Origin: Kutzneria sp036403095
GTDB taxonomy: Bacteria; Actinomycetota; Actinomycetes; Mycobacteriales; Pseudonocardiaceae
Assembly: GCA_036403095.1 (NCBI GenBank)
Contig: DASWRQ010000303.1
Location: forward strand, 1 to 64,000
Length of the DNA: 64,000 nt
Reading direction: 5' to 3'
A program made the position numbers and the translations under genes. Each line of letters starts with the position of its first letter. Position 1 is the stretch's first letter. Positions 57,617 through 64,000 of the stretch are shown here, in pieces. The notes under the pieces are model-generated. The model had not been told where the DNA came from. It saw nothing but the letters and a program-made list of their open reading frames with translations, and did not search any database.

Positions 57617-60505
57617 ATGGAACTGGGCGTGCTGGGTCCGCTGCGGATCCACGGCACGGCGGCGCCGAGCCGCCGCATGACGGGCCTGGTGCTCGGCGTC
57701 CTGGCCCTTAGGCCGAACATCCCAGTGCCCGTCGACCGCCTCACCGACTGGCTGTGGCGCGGCCGCCCGCCGGCCTCGGCGCCGTCCAACCTCCGCACTC
57801 ACGTCGCCGAACTGCGCGGCCTGATCCGCACCGCCGACGGTGAGGGACCGAGCATCGAGGCCCGGCAGGGCCGCTACACCCTGCGCGTCACGCCCGATCA
57901 GCTCGATGCGCTGCGCTTCGACACGCTGTTCGAGCAGGGCCGCCGCGAACTTTCCGCCGGCCGGCCGGAAATCGCCGCCGACCGCCTGAAGCTGGCCGTC
58001 GGCCTCTGGCGTGGGCCGGTGCTCGACGGCCTGACCGTCCCGGACGACCTGCGACACGAGGTGGAACGCCTTGCCGCGCAACGGATCGAGGCGATCGAGG
58101 ACTGGATCGACGCCCGGCTGGCGCTCGGCCGGCACGCGGGCCTCGCCGCCGAGCTGGACGGCCTCGTAACGCAGTACCCGTTACGGGAGCGGCTATGGGG
58201 CCAGCTGATGACCAGCCTGTGCGTCGGCGGCCGGCAGGCCGAGGCGCTGGGCGCCTACCAGCGGCTGCATGCGTTGCTGGACAAGGAACTCGGCGTGCAG
58301 CCGGGCCCGGCGATCCGCGAGCTGCACCAGCGGATGCTGCGCGGCGACCCGCTCAGCGGGCCGGCGGTCCAGCTCCGGACCCGGCCCCAGCAACTGCCCA
58401 GGGACCCTTCGGTGTTCGTCGGCCGCGACGCGGAACTTCAAGCCCTGTCGGCAGAACCGGTGTCGGCGATCAGCGGCACGGCCGGCGTCGGCAAGACCGC
58501 CCTGGCGCTGCGCTGGGCCCACCGGGCGGCGCCGAGCTTCCCCGACGGCTGCCTGTACGTGGATCTGCGCGGCTTCGGTCCGCAGCCGCCACAGGACCCG
58601 GTCGCCGTGTTGGACGGCTTCCTGCGCAGCCTGGGCGTCGAGGAGCGCCCGCGCGAGCTCGACGAGTTGGCCGCCCGCTACCGCACCGAACTGGCCGGCC
58701 GGCGCCTGCTTGTGTTGCTGGACAACGCCGAATCGGCCGAACAGGTCCGCCCGCTGCTGCCCGGCGACTCGGCCAGCCGCGTCGTCGTCACCAGCCGGGA
58801 CTCGTTGGCCGGCCTGGTGGCCCGGGACGGAGCCCGCCGGCTGGACCTCGATCTGCTGCCGGTGGACGCCGCGATCGCCCTGCTGCGCCGCCTGATCGGG
58901 TCACGGGTCGACGCCGAGCCGACCGCCGCCCGTGAGCTGGCAGAGCAGTGTGCACGCCTTCCGCTGGCGCTGCGCGTCGCCGCCGAGCTGGCGGTGTCCC
59001 ATCGCGGCCCGCTGCAAGACCTCGTCGCCGAACTCGGGCTCCAGGCCAGGAAACTCGACCTCCTGGGCGCCGGCGGCGACCCGATGACCGCGGTGCGGGC
59101 GGTGTTCTCCTGGTCGTACCGGCAGCTGCCGGCGGCCGTCGCCGACGCGTTCCGGCTGCTGGGCCTGCATCCCGGCCGGGACTTCGACGCCCACGCGGCG
59201 GCCGCGCTGACCGGCGGCGCCGACACGCTGGCCACACTCGTCGGCGGGCACCTGCTCGACGAGCAGGACCGCCGCTACCGCATGCACGACCTGCTCCGCA
59301 CCTACGCCCGCGAGCTGGTCACGCCGTCGGAGAGCGACGAGGCCACCACCCGGCTGATCGACCACTACGTCTATGCGGCATCGCTGGCCATGGACCTCGC
59401 CGTCGAGTACGAGAAGGACCGCCGGCCGAAGATCGCCCCGACCGAGTTCGCGCCGACCTTCGCCGACATCGACCAGGCCATCGCCTGGCTGGACGCCGAG
59501 CGGGCCAACCTGATCGCCATCGCCCCGCACGCGTCGTCCCGCCAGGTCGGACAGCTTTCCGCCATCCTGCACCGATATCTCGACAATGGCGCCTACTACC
59601 ACGAGGCCCAGCTGCTGCACGCCTGCGCGGCGCGCAGCGCCGAGCCCGACGCCAAGGCCGCCATCCTGTGCAACCTGGGCGTGATCTTCTGGCGTCTCGA
59701 CCGGCCACGGGAGGCGCTCGACCGGTACGTGCAGGCCCTCGAAACCGGCGACCGCAGCGTGGCCGTCCGGGCCCTGAACAACATCGGACTGGTCGACGAG
59801 CACCTCGGCAACTACGAGGAAGCGCTGGGCCGCTTCGCCGAGGCGGCCCGCGTCGCCGACGAGGTCGGCGACCGTCCCGGTCGGGCGCGGGCCCTCGACA
59901 ACCTCGGCAACGTCACCGAGTACCTGGGCCGCTACGAGGAAGCCTTGCAGCACAAGGAAGACGCCCTGGCCATCGCCCGTGAGATCGGCGACGTGGTCGG
60001 CGAGGCCAGCACCCTCAACAACATCGGCAACGTGCATGAGCGGACCGCCGACCACCACGCCGCCCTCGCCCACTACCGGCAGGCGTTGGACATCGGCCGC
60101 CGCATCGGGCACGCCGAGATCGAGGGGCACGCCCTCGACAACGTCGGTGCCGCGTACCGCAACATCGACGACCACGCCAAGGCCGTCGACCACCACCGCC
60201 GCGCCATCGATCTGGCCCGCGAGACCGGCAACAACTACCTGCTTGCCCGAGCCCTCAACAACTTCGGCGAGACCTTGCGTCAGCTCGGCGACCACAGCAA
60301 GGCCGCCGACGCCCACCGTGAGGCCCTGGCCATCGCGTCCACGCTGCGTGAGCTCCTCGTCCAGGCCCGAGCCCACGACGGCATCGCACGTTCGGTCGGC
60401 AGCATTGTCGAAGCCCGCGAGCACTGGCGGCAGGCGCTGGACATCTACCGCCAGCTCAACGCACCGGAGGCCACTGCTGTCGCTGCCTGCCTCGCAGATT
60501 CCTGA
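57617..60505 (+). CDS. AfsR-like SARP regulator with NB-ARC and TPR
   Basis: This 962-residue protein has an OmpR-type DNA-binding domain (about 1-90, 'MELGVLGPLRIHG', 'LALRPNIPVPVDRLTDWLW'), a BTAD domain (about 100-245) and an NB-ARC ATPase ('AISGTAGVGKTALALRWAH', 'GCLYVDLRGFGPQ', 'RLLVLLDNAESAEQVRPLLP', 'ARLPLALRVAAEL'). Six or more TPR repeats from about 690 follow ('ALNNIGLVDEHLGNYEEALG' and similar). AfsR proteins integrate kinase signals and turn on secondary metabolism. ATG 57617 follows AGGGG. The last 50 bases overlap the convergent small membrane-protein gene. Confidence 0.92.
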   Translation: MELGVLGPLRIHGTAAPSRRMTGLVLGVLALRPNIPVPVDRLTDWLWRGRPPASAPSNLRTHVAELRGLIRTADGEGPSIEARQGRYTLRVTPDQLDALRFDTLFEQGRRELSAGRPEIAADRLKLAVGLWRGPVLDGLTVPDDLRHEVERLAAQRIEAIEDWIDARLALGRHAGLAAELDGLVTQYPLRERLWGQLMTSLCVGGRQAEALGAYQRLHALLDKELGVQPGPAIRELHQRMLRGDPLSGPAVQLRTRPQQLPRDPSVFVGRDAELQALSAEPVSAISGTAGVGKTALALRWAHRAAPSFPDGCLYVDLRGFGPQPPQDPVAVLDGFLRSLGVEERPRELDELAARYRTELAGRRLLVLLDNAESAEQVRPLLPGDSASRVVVTSRDSLAGLVARDGARRLDLDLLPVDAAIALLRRLIGSRVDAEPTAARELAEQCARLPLALRVAAELAVSHRGPLQDLVAELGLQARKLDLLGAGGDPMTAVRAVFSWSYRQLPAAVADAFRLLGLHPGRDFDAHAAAALTGGADTLATLVGGHLLDEQDRRYRMHDLLRTYARELVTPSESDEATTRLIDHYVYAASLAMDLAVEYEKDRRPKIAPTEFAPTFADIDQAIAWLDAERANLIAIAPHASSRQVGQLSAILHRYLDNGAYYHEAQLLHACAARSAEPDAKAAILCNLGVIFWRLDRPREALDRYVQALETGDRSVAVRALNNIGLVDEHLGNYEEALGRFAEAARVADEVGDRPGRARALDNLGNVTEYLGRYEEALQHKEDALAIAREIGDVVGEASTLNNIGNVHERTADHHAALAHYRQALDIGRRIGHAEIEGHALDNVGAAYRNIDDHAKAVDHHRRAIDLARETGNNYLLARALNNFGETLRQLGDHSKAADAHREALAIASTLRELLVQARAHDGIARSVGSIVEAREHWRQALDIYRQLNAPEATAVAACLADS

Positions 60506-60866
60506 CCAACAGCAACACCGCGCCGAGTCCCGCCAGCACCACCCCGCCGACGCCCAGGCCGATCATGAGGTTCGTCTTGAGGCCGCGGTCGACGGAGCAG
60601 TCGGCCTCGATGGTGGAGAGCGCGATCTCCTTCATCCCGGGCGAGTCGATGGACTCCAGCATCTGCATAACCCCGGGTTGGATGATGAACGACCGGTCGC
60701 TCCCCCGCGGCGGCCACGGCTGGCCGCAGTCCACCACCAGCGGTCCCTTGCCCAGCGGAAACGTGCGGCTCACCGGCGCGAGCCCGACGCCGATCCCCGA
60801 CGCCACGACCACCAGGCCGGCAATGAGACAGACCGCCGCCATGATCGCCAAACCGCGCGGTGACAC
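60456..60866 (-). CDS. small membrane protein, last gene of the WXG100 operon
   Basis: This 136-residue protein has two membrane helices, at about 8-30 and 98-122. Between them is an extracytoplasmic loop with two cysteines ('VVDCGQPW', 'EADCSVDRG') that may pair. A short basic cytoplasmic tail follows. No family was recognised. GTG 60866 is preceded by GAGG. It follows the WXG100-like gene by 10 bp, so it is in the same operon and could take part in secretion. The 3' end overlaps the AfsR-like gene by 50 bases, a large convergent overlap. Confidence 0.72.
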   Translation of the reverse strand: MSPRGLAIMAAVCLIAGLVVVASGIGVGLAPVSRTFPLGKGPLVVDCGQPWPPRGSDRSFIIQPGVMQMLESIDSPGMKEIALSTIEADCSVDRGLKTNLMIGLGVGGVVLAGLGAVLLLVRNLRGRQRQQWPPVR

Positions 60867-60876
60867 GAGGAGTTCC

Positions 60877-61557
60877 TCACTTGTTGTAGGGGGTGACGTG
60901 CCACTGGTTGGCGTTGCCGAGACCCGCCGCGGTGCCGGGGCCGAGCGGCTCCGGCACCCGGAAGTTGTTGGCGTTGAACGCGAACGAGATGCCGCTGGAA
61001 CGGTAGGACGCGATCTGGTTCATGGACTCGGCGATCAGGTTCGCGAAGCCCTTGACGAAATCGGACAGCTTGTCGATCACCTTCAGCAGCAACGCGGGCC
61101 CGGTGATCAGGTCAAGGCCGGGAACGAGCAGCGTGCCGGCCAACGCGCCGATGTTGAGCAGGTCGGCCGCGGTCTGCGCGATCAGCTTGACGGCGTTGGA
61201 ATAGGCGCTCATCACTGTCTCGCCGCACTTGCCGAGGGTGGCGCCGAAGTTGCCGATCACCGTCTGGTTGGTGTCGAGATTGCCGACGAGGTTGGCGGCG
61301 TACTTGTCGAACTGCGCGTAGGCCGGTCCCTGCCAATAGCTGCCCAGCACGTCCCTGGTGGTCTGCAGGTCCGTCCGGGTGTCCTGCATGACCGTGTTCG
61401 CGGCCCACTGACGCCCCAGCTCGGCCACCTTGTCCGCGTCGCCGAGCAGCTTGTCGCGGATCAGGTCCAGCACGATGAGCGGATTGCCCTGGTTGACCAG
61501 CCCAGCGGCGTGACGGATGATCTCGTCGGCCGGGTCAGGATACTGCGGAACGTTCAC
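60877..61557 (-). CDS. WXG100-like secreted protein, long form
   Basis: This 226-residue helical protein has 'YWQGPAYAQFDKYAANLVGN', a WxG-type turn between two helices as in ESX substrates. A hydrophobic region follows ('LLNIGALAGTLLVPGLDLIT') with a C-terminal polar tail 'NANQWHVTPYNK'. It probably pairs with the small WXG100-like protein encoded just upstream and leaves the cell by a type VII route. The ESX core genes are not in the window. GTG 61557 follows GAGG. It lies 8 bp from the preceding gene. Confidence 0.75.
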   Translation of the reverse strand: MNVPQYPDPADEIIRHAAGLVNQGNPLIVLDLIRDKLLGDADKVAELGRQWAANTVMQDTRTDLQTTRDVLGSYWQGPAYAQFDKYAANLVGNLDTNQTVIGNFGATLGKCGETVMSAYSNAVKLIAQTAADLLNIGALAGTLLVPGLDLITGPALLLKVIDKLSDFVKGFANLIAESMNQIASYRSSGISFAFNANNFRVPEPLGPGTAAGLGNANQWHVTPYNK

Positions 61558-61565
61558 GGCACGCC

Positions 61566-61913
61566 TCACTTCGGCTGGTAGGGGGAGTTCATGTCCTGCG
61601 CGAGCCAGCCGAACTGCTCGTAGTACTTGTCGTCCTGGGCCTCGTAGACCTTGGCCGTCTTGTCCAACGCCTCGCTGACCTCGCCGAAGCGGGCGGAGCC
61701 TGCCCGCAGCTTGTCCCGGACGACGCTCAGCGACTCGTTGTAGTCGCCCACGACGCCGGACAGGCCACCGAGCAGACCGAGGTCGAACGCGCCGAGCTGC
61801 CACTCCGGCGTCTCGTTGAGCGCGAGGCGCTGGAATCGCTCGCGGGCGTCGTCGAACGCCTGCTGCGCATGGCGCAGCGACTCCGGGACGACCTCGTAGC
61901 CATCGTTGCTCAT
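61566..61913 (-). CDS. WXG100-family protein, short form
   Basis: This 115-residue helical hairpin protein is near the usual WXG100 size. The C-terminal export motif YxxxD is present in 'VYEAQDDKYYEQF'. The turn region 'TPEWQLGAFDLGLLGG' holds Trp but not a strict WXG. Such proteins are secreted by ESX/type VII systems as dimers, here probably with the next gene product. The gene lies 16 bp after the YbaB-like gene and 8 bp before the long form. Confidence 0.8.
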   Translation of the reverse strand: MSNDGYEVVPESLRHAQQAFDDARERFQRLALNETPEWQLGAFDLGLLGGLSGVVGDYNESLSVVRDKLRAGSARFGEVSEALDKTAKVYEAQDDKYYEQFGWLAQDMNSPYQPK

Positions 61914-61929
61914 TGACGTTTCCCCCTGC

Positions 61930-62235
61930 TCACTGCACCTTGGGCGCGGTCGCCAGCTCTCGCGCCGCCTCGGCCCGGGCCACCGACTCCGCGTGGTGGA
62001 TGGCCGCCATCACCTGCGCGCCGAGCGCCCGGCCGACCGTGGTCGGCAAGGCCCGCGGATCGAGGTTCACGGCGATCAAGTCGCCGGCCCAGGTCACCGT
62101 GACAGTGCCGATGTCGGGCTCGATGTCCACGGTGTGCGGCCGGCTCAGCGCGGCCTGCACAAGCTCGCGGGTCCGCCCGATGTCGGCGTCGATCTCCTCG
62201 GACAGCGCGTAGATCTCGTTGTAGCTGGTCACCAC
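61930..62235 (-). CDS. YbaB/EbfC-family protein
   Basis: This 101-residue protein has an N-terminal helix ('YALSEEIDADIGRTRELVQA'), a small beta sheet ('IGTVTVTWAGDLIAVNLDPR') and a C-terminal helix, the YbaB layout. The family binds DNA, but in actinomycetes divergent copies regularly stand in front of WXG100 genes, which suggests a role with the secretion locus. It overlaps the previous YbaB-like gene by seven bases. Confidence 0.82.
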   Translation of the reverse strand: MVTSYNEIYALSEEIDADIGRTRELVQAALSRPHTVDIEPDIGTVTVTWAGDLIAVNLDPRALPTTVGRALGAQVMAAIHHAESVARAEAARELATAPKVQ

Positions 62236-62717
62236 GTCACCTGCTGGTCGCCGGGCTCGTCGTCGAGGAAGTCGATCTCGTCGAAGTCGGCCTGCTCGTC
62301 CGCGTTCTGCTGCGCGACGGGATGAGCGCCCTCGGCCGGCGGCTCACTGGGCGGTGGTCCGAAGGCCGGCGGCACGAAGGACGGCGGCCGCACAGCACGC
62401 GGCACAGGCTGTGGCGGCTGGAGAGCCTGGGCCGCACCGGTCTGCGCGGCCATCGCGGCCCGTGCCTTGGCGCAGCGCACCGCCTCGACGATCGCGGCGC
62501 TGAGCGCCGGCGCGTCGTCAGGAGTCCGCCGCCGGTCAGTGATCGCCAGTCCCAGCAACACACCCGTACCGTCCACAGTGGCCTGCACCTGGCCGTCACG
62601 GGAGGTCTCGGTCAGCCGCACACCGGCCAGCACCTGGCCGGCCTCGACCAGCCGGGCCCGCAGCTGCGATGTGTCGACCGGCTCGATACCCAGCGACCGC
62701 AGCACATCCTCACTCAT
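62229..62717 (-). CDS. YbaB/EbfC-family protein with Pro-rich acidic tail
   Basis: This 162-residue protein has a YbaB-like fold in the first 95 residues ('LVEAGQVLAGVRLTETSRDG', 'VQATVDGTGVLLGLAITD', 'AAIVEAVRCAKARAAMAAQ'). A Pro-rich linker ('PPSFVPPAFGPPPSEPP') and a very acidic end ('DFDEIDFLDDEPGDQ') follow. The tail is suited to binding a partner rather than DNA. It is the first gene of the five-gene secretion operon. ATG 62717 has GGGGAGCGGG upstream, and a TATAGT box lies about 30 bp ahead. Confidence 0.82.
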   Translation of the reverse strand: MSEDVLRSLGIEPVDTSQLRARLVEAGQVLAGVRLTETSRDGQVQATVDGTGVLLGLAITDRRRTPDDAPALSAAIVEAVRCAKARAAMAAQTGAAQALQPPQPVPRAVRPPSFVPPAFGPPPSEPPAEGAHPVAQQNADEQADFDEIDFLDDEPGDQQVTW

Positions 62718-63190
62718 CAAGCACCCGCTCCCCAGAACACACGCGGTGACTATAAGGCACACGCACGGTGAGCGGGACCGAATTGGCGAAGGGCCCGCCC
62801 GCGCCGGGCAACCAGCGCGCGGGCGGGCCGGGTGGAGATCGTGAGCGATCCGGCTCGCGGGCTGGGGAACCCGTCGAGCCGGACGGCGCCGGCGAATGGA
62901 GGCGAAGCGCCCCTCGCCTCCTCCCCCCTACGGGCCGCCGGCACGACCTCACGACCGTCCAGGCGTCCCAGCATTCCACCAAAGCCAACTCGCAACACCG
63001 TTACCAGTGGCACCATCACTCGAACAGAAGCAAGCCGCTGAGTCGGGCCCACTCAGCAATTGGTTGGCTGATACACCCAGCTCACGGTCAGTGAATCGCT
63101 TCGAGCCGGTGCGAAAGGTTGCGCACGACAGGCTCCAGCTGGTTTCACCAGTCGTATCCGTGTCCGCGCCACCTCAGTTAGGCTCGGCGG
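62718..63190. other. 473-bp divergent regulatory region
   Basis: No coding frame is convincing here. On the minus strand TATAGT (62754-62749) is a good -10 box for the YbaB/WXG100 operon, without a clear -35 box. A long perfect hairpin lies at 62792-62829. The right part, from about 63050, has several A/T-rich steps and should contain the promoter of the EspR-like gene at 63191. If that regulator acts here, its site would be in this gap. Confidence 0.55.
62792..62829. promoter_or_regulatory. perfect 13-bp hairpin between divergent promoters
   Basis: GGCCCGCCCGCGC and GCGCGGGCGGGCC are perfect arms around a 12-base loop. It lies upstream of the -10 box of the leftward operon and 360 bp before the rightward gene, so it is not an ordinary terminator for either. 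It may be a DNA-binding site or an insulator of leftward read-through. Confidence 0.45.
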
Positions 63191-63910
63191 ATGGGGACAC
63201 CAGGCGAGCCGGGGCCGCTGGCGGCGAAGATCCAGGCGTTGTTCGCCCGACAGCTGCGCCCCGTCTCCGACCACCAGCACGCCCGCGACGTGGCCGCCGC
63301 CGGCAACCCGCACGTCCCGCGCCGGCGCATCGAGTACAGCCACAGCGCGGTGGCCCGCGCCATCGGCTCGACCGACACCTACGTCACCCAGCTGCGCTAC
63401 GGCCAGCGGGACAACCCGAACCTCAAGCTCATCCAGAAGCTGGCCGACTTCTTCGGGGTCGACGTCACGTACCTGGTCAAGGACGAGATCCCGGTCGGCG
63501 ACCTGCCGCTGTACCTGAAACAGCCGTCCGTGCGGGACCGGGTGAACAACCTGTTCGACAAGGTCCGGCCGAACGGGCCGGCCGCGCCGCCGTACACCGA
63601 CGACGCGGTGGCCGCGGCGATCGGCGTGGACGTGGCGCAGCTGCGCCGGGTCCGCGACGGCTCCGAGGACGACCCGGGGCTCAAGCTGCTCCAGGCGCTC
63701 GCGGAGCACTTCGGCGTGCCCGCCGCCTATCTCACCGACACCGACGCCAAGCTGATCGCGAGCGTGTCCGAGCAGCTCGACCTGCTCGCCGACCTGATGC
63801 CGATGGCCGCCCGCCAGCTCGGCGACACGTCATCGCTCAGCGTGCTCGCCGCGGTGCTGCGTCACGTCCGCGAGCGCGACGCCGAGCAGGCCGGCGAGCC
63901 CGAGGCCTGA
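63191..63910 (+). CDS. EspR-like double-HTH regulator
   Basis: This 239-residue protein has two XRE-like HTH units in tandem: 'YSHSAVARAIGSTDTYVTQL' with 'NPNLKLIQKLADFFGVDVTY', and 'YTDDAVAAAIGVDVAQLRRV' with 'DPGLKLLQALAEHFGVPAAY'. A C-terminal helical dimerisation region follows. Each unit resembles mycobacterial EspR, a nucleoid-associated regulator of ESX-1 secretion. It is divergent from the WXG100 operon, so control of that operon is a fair inference. The ribosome site before ATG 63191 is weak and the transcript may be leaderless. Confidence 0.82.
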   Translation: MGTPGEPGPLAAKIQALFARQLRPVSDHQHARDVAAAGNPHVPRRRIEYSHSAVARAIGSTDTYVTQLRYGQRDNPNLKLIQKLADFFGVDVTYLVKDEIPVGDLPLYLKQPSVRDRVNNLFDKVRPNGPAAPPYTDDAVAAAIGVDVAQLRRVRDGSEDDPGLKLLQALAEHFGVPAAYLTDTDAKLIASVSEQLDLLADLMPMAARQLGDTSSLSVLAAVLRHVRERDAEQAGEPEA

Positions 63911-63939
63911 GCCGAGCACCATTACTTGGGGGTATTCCG

Positions 63940-64000
63940 TTGCGTTTCACGTCGTGGTTGCGCCGGGGCCACCGGCAGCGGCAGGTCACGCGGGCCGTCC
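63940..64000 (+). CDS. start of an unidentified gene (3' partial)
   Basis: A TTG at 63940 preceded by TTGGGGGTA opens a frame 'MRFTSWLRRGHRQRQ' that is open to the window edge. It lies 29 bp after the EspR-like gene on the same strand and could be its operon partner. The 20 visible codons are too few for a family call. Confidence 0.4.
   Translation, partial: MRFTSWLRRGHRQRQVTRAV

Overview
This window is high-GC actinomycete chromosome. GC-rich codon third positions, GTG and TTG starts, SARP/AfsR, LAL and STAND-type regulators, Hanks-type Ser/Thr kinases, YbaB plus WXG100 secretion genes and an EspR-like regulator all point to the Pseudonocardiales (Amycolatopsis/Kutzneria/Saccharothrix-like). 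The genus is an inference. I found no rRNA, tRNA, CRISPR array, transposase or phage structural gene, and no PKS or NRPS gene.

Layout. 0-6.7 kb: the 3' end of dinB, an OsmC peroxiredoxin, a small HTH protein divergent from a frameshifted receptor kinase, a secreted S15 X-Pro peptidase and a polytopic membrane protein whose last codons lie in a dispersed repeat. 7-18.5 kb: two HTH-nSTAND-TM-WD40 paralogs (7 and 14 blades) flanking a secreted penicillin-acylase-family enzyme and an RclR/RclA-like pair for reactive-chlorine stress. 18.6-22.4 kb: three secreted proteins, two of which join the same tachylectin-like propeller to different cell-wall hydrolase domains. 22.4-34.1 kb: working genes mixed with relics: a 119-bp tandem repeat, a VOC gene fused to a thioesterase stub, a glycosyltransferase pseudogene, a monooxygenase fragment and two truncated genes. 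A two-component system, a phosphoesterase, an SDR and a patatin look intact. 34.2-38.7 kb: glycan degradation, with a LacI regulator, a GH54 arabinofuranosidase behind a LacI-type operator and a PL6 lyase. 38.8-46.8 kb: a LAL regulator, an MFS exporter with its HxlR repressor, and a SARP-ATPase regulator.

46.9-52.1 kb is a tightly overlapping three-gene unit: a DUF7019-like protein, a non-RD kinase with TPR-like and WD40 regions, and an FHA-kinase. I consider it the best candidate for an undescribed signalling or conflict system. 52.3-57.5 kb holds an APC permease, an alpha/beta hydrolase, an epoxide hydrolase, a methyltransferase and a G1 glutamic protease. 57.6-60.5 kb is an AfsR-like regulator. 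60.5-64 kb is a five-gene YbaB/WXG100 secretion operon divergent from an EspR-like HTH regulator, with the start of one more gene at the edge.

Common threads are sensing through large modular ATPases or kinases and secretion of hydrolases to the envelope. Several perfect stem-loops mark terminators between tail-to-tail genes. The frameshifts at about 2.25 kb and 27.9-28.5 kb could be real decay or sequencing error; sequence alone cannot decide.
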